A stretch of 64,000 nucleotides of DNA from a bacterium (GTDB taxonomy: Bacteria > Electryoneota > RPQS01), in contig JABWCQ010000002.1 in assembly GCA_013360195.1 (NCBI GenBank), positions 374,932 through 438,931 of the forward strand, read 5' to 3'. The position numbers were made by a program, and so were the translations under genes. Below, piece by piece: positions 59,444 through 64,000 of this stretch (position 1 is its first letter; the number at the start of each line of letters is the position of its first letter). The notes beneath the pieces were generated by a model that did not search any database, had not been told where the DNA came from, and worked only from the letters and a program-made list of their open reading frames with translations.

Positions 59444-60559
59444 TTAGCGCGGCTGAATTGCCGGCCTGCCCGGTTGCTGTGTGGGCGTGGCCGCCGGACC
59501 TATCATCCGCTGAAGTTCTTCAGCAGCATTTGCTACCATGAGCGCACGCTCAGGGCTGATTTGCTTCGTCATCACCAAATCATAAAGTGACATATTCAGG
59601 GTCTGCATTCCGTACTTCTGGGATACCTGAAGGATGCCGTACATTTCATGCACCTTGTTCTCGCGAATCAACGCGCGAATGGCTGGCGTCAGGATCATCA
59701 CTTCGGCGGCCAGCACGACGCCTTGTCCGGATCTCTTCGGAATCAGCTTTTGAGTCATCACTGCTTCGAGGGACATCGATAGCTGAGCGCGGACCTGTCC
59801 CTGTTGATGAGGCGGAAAGACGTCGATGATTCTGTTCACCGATTCCGTCGCCGAGTTGGTATGCAAAGTTGCAAAGACAAGGTGTCCTGTTTCTGCCGCC
59901 GTCAGCGCGGCTTGAATGGTCTCCTGATCTCTCATTTCGCCGACAAGAATGACGTCGGGGTCCTGACGCAGCACATATTTGAGAGCGGTCGCAAAGCTCT
60001 TCGTATCCGCTCCAACTTCACGTTGATTCACCAGCGCCCGCTTGTGCGAATGAACGTATTCAACCGGGTCTTCTACTGTGATGATGTGGACGGGGCGTTC
60101 ACTATTGATTCGGTCGATAATCGCCGCAAGGCTTGTTGACTTGCCTGATCCCGTCGGCCCGGTCACCAAAATAAGGCCTTTCGGCTTGTTCGGAAAAGTC
60201 TGACAGATTCTCGGCAGCCGGAGCTGTTCGATTTGCGGAATCGTGAATGGAATCGCTCGGATGACCGTCGTGAGCGATCCGCGCTGAAAGAAGATGTTAC
60301 CGCGAAATCGCGACAATCCCTCTATTCCGAATGCGAAGTCGACTTCGTATTCGAGTTCCAGCTTCTTCTGCTGCTTGTCCGTGAGAATGCTGTAGGCAAG
60401 CGCCTTGCAATCTTCGGGAGTCAGCGGATCATACTTAAGCGGCACAAGCTGCTGGTCAACCCGGACTCGGGGCGGACTGTTCACCGCAATGTGCAAATCG
60501 CTTCCCCGGGCCGCAATCAGCTCTTCGAGCAGTTTGCGAATGTCAATCCTTGCGCTCAT
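59444..60559 (-). CDS. pilT: Twitching motility retraction ATPase PilT
   Basis: 371 residues. Walker A 'VTGPTGSGKSTSLAA', Asp box 'IITVEDPVEY', Walker B 'VILVGEMRDQET', His box 'GHLVFATLHTNSATES', and the PilT-specific C-terminal motif as 'AIRALIRENKVHEMYGILQ', one change from AIRNLIRE. Drives pilus retraction. The tail 'AATPTQQPGRPAIQPR' is low complexity. It lies between the cyclase-like gene and pilC. Confidence 0.95.
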   Translation of the reverse strand: MSARIDIRKLLEELIAARGSDLHIAVNSPPRVRVDQQLVPLKYDPLTPEDCKALAYSILTDKQQKKLELEYEVDFAFGIEGLSRFRGNIFFQRGSLTTVIRAIPFTIPQIEQLRLPRICQTFPNKPKGLILVTGPTGSGKSTSLAAIIDRINSERPVHIITVEDPVEYVHSHKRALVNQREVGADTKSFATALKYVLRQDPDVILVGEMRDQETIQAALTAAETGHLVFATLHTNSATESVNRIIDVFPPHQQGQVRAQLSMSLEAVMTQKLIPKRSGQGVVLAAEVMILTPAIRALIRENKVHEMYGILQVSQKYGMQTLNMSLYDLVMTKQISPERALMVANAAEELQRMIGPAATPTQQPGRPAIQPR

Positions 60560-60571
60560 GAACTTCCTCTC

Positions 60572-61486
60572 TTAGCTTGCCGTAATGTGTGATGCATCTT
60601 CATGCTTAACCAGCCCAAGCCCGACTTCACTGACCATTCCCCTGACTCTCTCCACTTTCTCCGCATAGTCGCTGAGTGCGCACCTGACGGAAAACGACAG
60701 GTTTTTCATTGATAAAGGATCAAATGCCTCAAGCGTGATTACCGCACGCGCCACAGGTTTCGCCCACGCGCTGGTCGTCAGACTGTCGGCGTCTTCGCGC
60801 AGCAGTGAGTATTTGAGAGTCCTTATGCCGCGATCCACAATGCCTTTCAAGAACAACATCAATTGCTCTTCATCCGATCCGCGCTGAATCGCTTCACTTG
60901 CATAAAGCGAAACGCGGTAAACGCTGACACCGTCAATGTCAATCGGCATCCTAATAGCGTCCTTTCGGGGAACCCAGCGCTGCATCGCGAATTCATCAAT
61001 CAGCATCGAACTAGCAGCGGCCTTCCACGCACACTGACCCGCTCGTTTAACCAGCGCTGAGTGGCGGATGGAACGTTTTGATCCTACACTCAGGACTTCG
61101 CTTCCAAAAGCCAAGCCGAGCTTGAGCGTGAGCCGGTTTTCAACTAACCCGAGGCGTCCGTTCAGTTCAGCCAAACCTGTAATCAGTTGCGTTGCCGTTT
61201 TCCCTGCGCTCTGCACATCCTTAAAAAGGAGCAGGGATGCTTCAGGAGAGAATGCCAGCATCACTCCGCTCCCTGATGCAGCGTTTTCATTGTAATAGCG
61301 CTTGAGATCAGAGACAAGATGTACCAGCAGCTCCCGGCGCAGAGAGGTCAGCGTGCGCTGCTCCGTTTGAATCGCCATGACAGCATAGTCATTTCTGAAC
61401 TTCTCCTTCCTGCGCTGAAGCTCTTCCTCGAGAAACATCAGGTCATCCAACGACAAGCGGTCCAAATACAGCGAAATCCTGCTCAT
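60572..61486 (-). CDS. Degenerate nucleotide-cyclase-like protein in the pilBTC operon
   Basis: 304 residues, not recognised as a named family. Residues about 10-50 form an N-terminal coiled coil ('LDDLMFLEEELQRRKEKFR'). About 70-190 ('GSGVMLAFSPEASLLLFKDVQSAGKTATQLI', 'LTLKLGLAFGSEVLSVGSKRSIRHSALVKRAGQCAWKA') follow the strand and helix order of class III nucleotide cyclases, where 'xGDxxxAxF' and 'R(I/L)GIxxGEV' normally occur. The metal-binding aspartates are missing, so it is probably inactive and binds a ligand or a partner. It lies between pilB (2-base gap) and pilT (12-base gap). Confidence 0.6.
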   Translation of the reverse strand: MSRISLYLDRLSLDDLMFLEEELQRRKEKFRNDYAVMAIQTEQRTLTSLRRELLVHLVSDLKRYYNENAASGSGVMLAFSPEASLLLFKDVQSAGKTATQLITGLAELNGRLGLVENRLTLKLGLAFGSEVLSVGSKRSIRHSALVKRAGQCAWKAAASSMLIDEFAMQRWVPRKDAIRMPIDIDGVSVYRVSLYASEAIQRGSDEEQLMLFLKGIVDRGIRTLKYSLLREDADSLTTSAWAKPVARAVITLEAFDPLSMKNLSFSVRCALSDYAEKVERVRGMVSEVGLGLVKHEDASHITAS

Positions 61487-61488
61487 TC

Positions 61489-63186
61489 CTAATGCCCTTC
61501 ACCTGTGATTCTCAGCACTTCCTCAATGGTGGTAATGCCGTTCTTGAATTTTTCGCAAGCGTCCATGCGCAAAGTGAGCATGCCTTCCGCCACGGCCGCC
61601 GCTTCGATTTCGAACGTGTTTTTTCCGTCCAGAACCATTTCTCTGATTTTCGGAGTCATAGGCATCACTTCATATATACCTGTTCTGCCGCGATAGCCGC
61701 CTCCGTTGCACTCGGCGCAGCCGGATCCGTGATGGAACGTGTGGCCTTTCAGTTTTTCCGGGTCCAACCCGACTTCCCGTAATGCTTCCGGATGCACTTC
61801 CACCGGCACCTTGCACTTCTTGCAGATTTTACGGATCAGTCGCTGCGCCAAGACCAGATTCACCGAAGATGACACGAGAAACCTCTCAATTCCCATGTCA
61901 ATCATACGTGTCACTGTTGCGGCGGCTGAGTTCGTGTGCAGGGTTGACAATACCAGGTGGCCTGTCAAGGCGGCGCGCACCGCGATTGAACCGGTTTCAA
62001 GATCACGAATCTCACCAATCATGATGATGTCAGGGTCCTGACGCAGAAACGATTTCAGCGCTGACGCGAATGTCAACCCGACCTCTTCCTTGACTTGCAC
62101 CTGATTCAGTCCGGCGAAGTTATACTCGACAGGATCCTCCGCGGTCATGGTATTGACTGTAGGAGTATTCAGCTTTGAGAGCACGCTGTACAGAGTCGTC
62201 GTTTTACCCGAACCGGTCGGACCTGTCACAAGGATCAGTCCATGCGGCATTCTAATGGCTTTCTCGAAGTCGTTAAGCGCCTTCTCCGGAAAACCGAATG
62301 AGTTCAAATCAAGTGTCAAGTTCGACTTGTCCAGAATACGCATCACGATCTTTTCGCCGAAAAGAGTGGGCAGGGTCGAAACGCGCAAGTCGATTGCCTT
62401 TTCGCCGAGTTTCATCTTGATGTGTCCGTCTTGCGGGACGCGCCGTTCGGCAATGTTTAGTTTCGCCATGATTTTTATGCGCGAAACAATGGCAGCCTTC
62501 AGGTGATTCGGCGGCGACATCACTTCAATTAGTACACCGTCAATACGGAATCTCACGCGAAACTGCGTCTCGTACGGTTCAAGATGGATATCCGAAGCTT
62601 TTCGATTGACCGCGTCCGAGAGAATTCCATCCACCAATTTGACAACGGGAGCAGTCTCGACCTCTTCCTTCAGTCTGTCCAGTTCGGCATCGTTCGACTG
62701 CGTAACGACTTCTACGCCCGCATCCTCGCCCATGTCGGCCAGAATTTTGTTGAGCGTCCCCCCCATCTGGTAGTATCGCTCAATCGCCCGCAGGAATTGC
62801 GTTTCCGTGCAGACCGCCGGCTGAACGTTGAAACCGGTGATGAACTTGATATCTTCGAGTACGAAGTCAATGCTCGGGTCAACAAGCGCAACGCGCAAAG
62901 TTTTGCCAGCACGGCTGAGCGGCAGGACTTGGTACTTCTGAATGAAATCCTTCGAGAGTAGTTTCAGCACCGCTTCCGGCACGGTGACCTTCTCGAGGTC
63001 TACCAGCTCAAGGCTATAGTAATTGCTGATAAACTGCGCTATCTGCTCTTCGGAAATGACGCCAAGCTTCGTCAACTCGGTGATGACCGTGTTGCCGGAG
63101 TCTTTTTGACGTGACTTGAAGATCAGGAATTGTTCTTGCGAAATCAGCTCGTTGCTGATCAGCAGATTCGGCAGTCTCGAACTCAT
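61489..63186 (-). CDS. pilB: Type IV pilus extension ATPase PilB
   Basis: 565 residues. N-terminal MshEN domain ('LLISNELISQEQFLIFKSRQ', 'KYQVLPLSRAGKTLRVALVDP'), AAA+ core with Walker A 'LVTGPTGSGKTTTLYSVL', Asp box 'TMTAEDPVEY', Walker B 'IIMIGEIRDLETG' and His box 'GHLVLSTLHTNSAA', and a zinc-finger-like tetracysteine ('CKKC...CAEC'). It powers pilus extension. First gene of the operon pilB, cyclase-like, pilT, pilC, pilR, with a sigma54 promoter about 60 bases upstream of the predicted start. Confidence 0.96.
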   Translation of the reverse strand: MSSRLPNLLISNELISQEQFLIFKSRQKDSGNTVITELTKLGVISEEQIAQFISNYYSLELVDLEKVTVPEAVLKLLSKDFIQKYQVLPLSRAGKTLRVALVDPSIDFVLEDIKFITGFNVQPAVCTETQFLRAIERYYQMGGTLNKILADMGEDAGVEVVTQSNDAELDRLKEEVETAPVVKLVDGILSDAVNRKASDIHLEPYETQFRVRFRIDGVLIEVMSPPNHLKAAIVSRIKIMAKLNIAERRVPQDGHIKMKLGEKAIDLRVSTLPTLFGEKIVMRILDKSNLTLDLNSFGFPEKALNDFEKAIRMPHGLILVTGPTGSGKTTTLYSVLSKLNTPTVNTMTAEDPVEYNFAGLNQVQVKEEVGLTFASALKSFLRQDPDIIMIGEIRDLETGSIAVRAALTGHLVLSTLHTNSAAATVTRMIDMGIERFLVSSSVNLVLAQRLIRKICKKCKVPVEVHPEALREVGLDPEKLKGHTFHHGSGCAECNGGGYRGRTGIYEVMPMTPKIREMVLDGKNTFEIEAAAVAEGMLTLRMDACEKFKNGITTIEEVLRITGEGH

Positions 63187-63255
63187 TTGTGCTGCAGCCT
63201 GCGGTTTTCCGTTTCCAACATTTCAAAACTGTACCTTTGCATCAAGCCACAGTTT

Positions 63256-63271
63256 TGCAAAGTGCATGCCA
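63256..63271 (-). promoter_or_regulatory. Sigma54 (-24/-12) promoter of the pilB operon
   Basis: Minus-strand TGGCATGCACTTTGCA: TGGCAT, five bases, TTGCA; GG and GC 10 bases apart; one mismatch from consensus. The start would be near 63246, about 60 bases before the pilB ATG at 63186. Position and spacing mirror the pilA promoter. Confidence 0.8.
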
Positions 63272-63360
63272 CGGAATTGCAGGACAACCGGTCATCAGTT
63301 GTGATGATTCGTCCTGAAACGTGCAAGATGCGGCGAATGTATCGATAATGGGGTGAAGAT

Positions 63361-63380
63361 ATGTCGCAAGAGCGCGACAT
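63361..63380. promoter_or_regulatory. Palindromic candidate enhancer upstream of the pilB operon
   Basis: ATGTCGC (63361-63367), spacer AAGAGC, GCGACAT (63374-63380): a perfect inverted repeat at about -115 to -134 of the predicted sigma54 start. That is the distance where activators of the NtrC family bind. It shares TGTC with the pilA motifs. Confidence 0.5.
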
Positions 63381-63394
63381 CGGTGAATTATATT

Positions 63395-63430
63395 GCAAAA
63401 AAAGACCCGCTGCGTTTGCAACGGGTCTTT
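63395..63430 (-). terminator. Terminator after ychF
   Basis: AAAGACCCG (63401-63409) and CGGGTCTTT (63422-63430) form a 9-bp stem, extended inward by TGC/GCA; a run of seven T follows on the minus strand. It lies 22 bases after the ychF stop and ends that gene before the pilB promoter region. Confidence 0.85.
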
Positions 63431-63452
63431 GAATTATTGCTTGAAGTATTTT

Positions 63453-64000
63453 TCAACCGCTGTGCCTGATGACGAGGATGTCACCGTCTTTAACGACGTA
63501 CTCTTTTCCTTCCAATCTGACGAGACCTTTGGCCTTGCAGCCGGGGTAGCCGCCTTCGCGGACGAAGTCGTCATAGTGGACAACCTCTGCGCGGATGAAG
63601 CCTTTTGCGAGGTCGGTGTGGATAACACCTGCGGCATCCACAGCAGTTTCACCTTTGTGGATAGGCCAGGCGCGGGTTTCCTTGTCGCCGGTGGTGAGGA
63701 AACTTTGGAGACCCAGCAAGTTGTAACTTGCTTGAAGGACGCGGTCGCGGGCGGACTCGGTAACGCCTAAATCGGCCATGAATACGGCGCGCTCTTCGTC
63801 GTCAAGTCGAGCGATCTCGGCTTCGATGGCGGCGGACAGACCAATAACTGCCATACCGTCGGCGGCAAATTCGGTCGTGAGTTTGTCGGCGAAACTTAAG
63901 GCGTTGCTCAAATTTCCTTCGGCAAGGTTGAGGACCACCAACATCGGCTTCTCACTCAACAGTTGAAATCCGCGCAGGGCTTTCTTTTCGTGAACGCCGA
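63453..64000 (-). CDS. ychF: YchF-type GTPase, C-terminal part (5' beyond window)
   Basis: The frame runs past the right edge, where the upstream residues read 'GVHEKKALRGFQLLSEKPML'. 'LSEKPMLVVLNLAEGN' and 'AVIGLSAAIEAEIARLD' lie in the GTPase and helical domains, and the last 80 residues form the TGS domain ('LQSFLTTGDKETRAWPIHKG', 'FIRAEVVHYDDF', 'EYVVKDGDILVIRHSG'). YchF (Ola1) is a conserved ATP/GTP hydrolase associated with ribosomes and redox stress. The P-loop lies outside the window. Unrelated to the pilus genes. Confidence 0.95.
   Translation of the reverse strand, partial: GVHEKKALRGFQLLSEKPMLVVLNLAEGNLSNALSFADKLTTEFAADGMAVIGLSAAIEAEIARLDDEERAVFMADLGVTESARDRVLQASYNLLGLQSFLTTGDKETRAWPIHKGETAVDAAGVIHTDLAKGFIRAEVVHYDDFVREGGYPGCKAKGLVRLEGKEYVVKDGDILVIRHSG

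Noticed and set aside
1-64000. rRNA, tRNA, CRISPR arrays, insertion sequences, prophage
   Set aside because: No such element was seen on either strand. Read-through gave only protein genes, terminators and short regulatory sites.

Overview
The window looks like a chromosome segment of an uncultured Gram-negative bacterium of the FCB/Bacteroidota-like lineages (candidate-phylum type). The signs are meso-DAP-type MurE, an outer membrane (BamA-like barrel, Mla genes, PilQ secretin, lipoproteins) and two secreted subtilases ending in a 'YPNPFNP' FlgD-like/type A sorting domain, as is common in candidate FCB phyla. No rRNA or tRNA gene, CRISPR array, insertion sequence or prophage was seen, so the exact phylum is inference.

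Left part (1-10.4 kb), mixed housekeeping and envelope genes. A secreted beta-sandwich protein enters from the left edge. It is followed by a short tatA and by a MerR-type HTH/receiver protein with its own promoter and inverted-repeat operator. Next come a large metallopeptidase/beta-propeller/outer-membrane-barrel fusion and an MlaE-MlaF ABC pair. On the minus strand is a three-gene HlyD adaptor / MacB-like permease / propeller lipoprotein operon without an ATPase gene.

Middle part (10.65-28 kb), a nearly complete division and cell wall (dcw) cluster on the plus strand: mraZ, a small STAS-like ORF, rsmH, ftsL-like, ftsI (with PASTA), murE, murF, mraY, murD, ftsW, murG, murC, murB, ftsQ-like, ftsA, ftsZ. 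Most genes overlap or are spaced by under 20 bases. It starts with a good sigma70 promoter followed by MraZ boxes and ends at a terminator after ftsZ. An M42 aminopeptidase follows. Two paralogous secreted subtilases lie on the minus strand (29.2-34.7 kb).

Right part (35-63.2 kb, minus strand), a large type IV pilus locus. In transcription order it holds pilB, a degenerate cyclase-like gene, pilT, pilC, a pilR-like regulator, pilA, a second sigma54 activator, a 2022-residue Ig-repeat lipoprotein, an outer membrane barrel, minor pilins (pilV, pilW, pilX-like) and a TPR gene. Then come a second pilT/pilU, a DUF4388 protein, an MshEN/DnaA-like ATPase fusion, a receiver protein, a degenerate PAS-kinase, a pilM-pilN fusion, a lipoprotein, pilO, pilP and pilQ, closed by a terminator. 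Three -24/-12 (sigma54) promoters with exact GG-N10-GC spacing lie upstream of pilB, pilA and the second activator, so the whole locus probably forms one sigma54 regulon with its activators encoded inside it. The window ends in a partial ychF.

The most unusual content is the block at 39.7-44.1 kb. A kinase-like protein lacking the usual phospho-acceptor histidine, a lone receiver, a new-looking MshEN + DnaA-like ATPase and a DUF4388 protein sit between pilMN and a retraction ATPase. I read it as a possible dedicated switch controlling pilus activity; that reading is inference.
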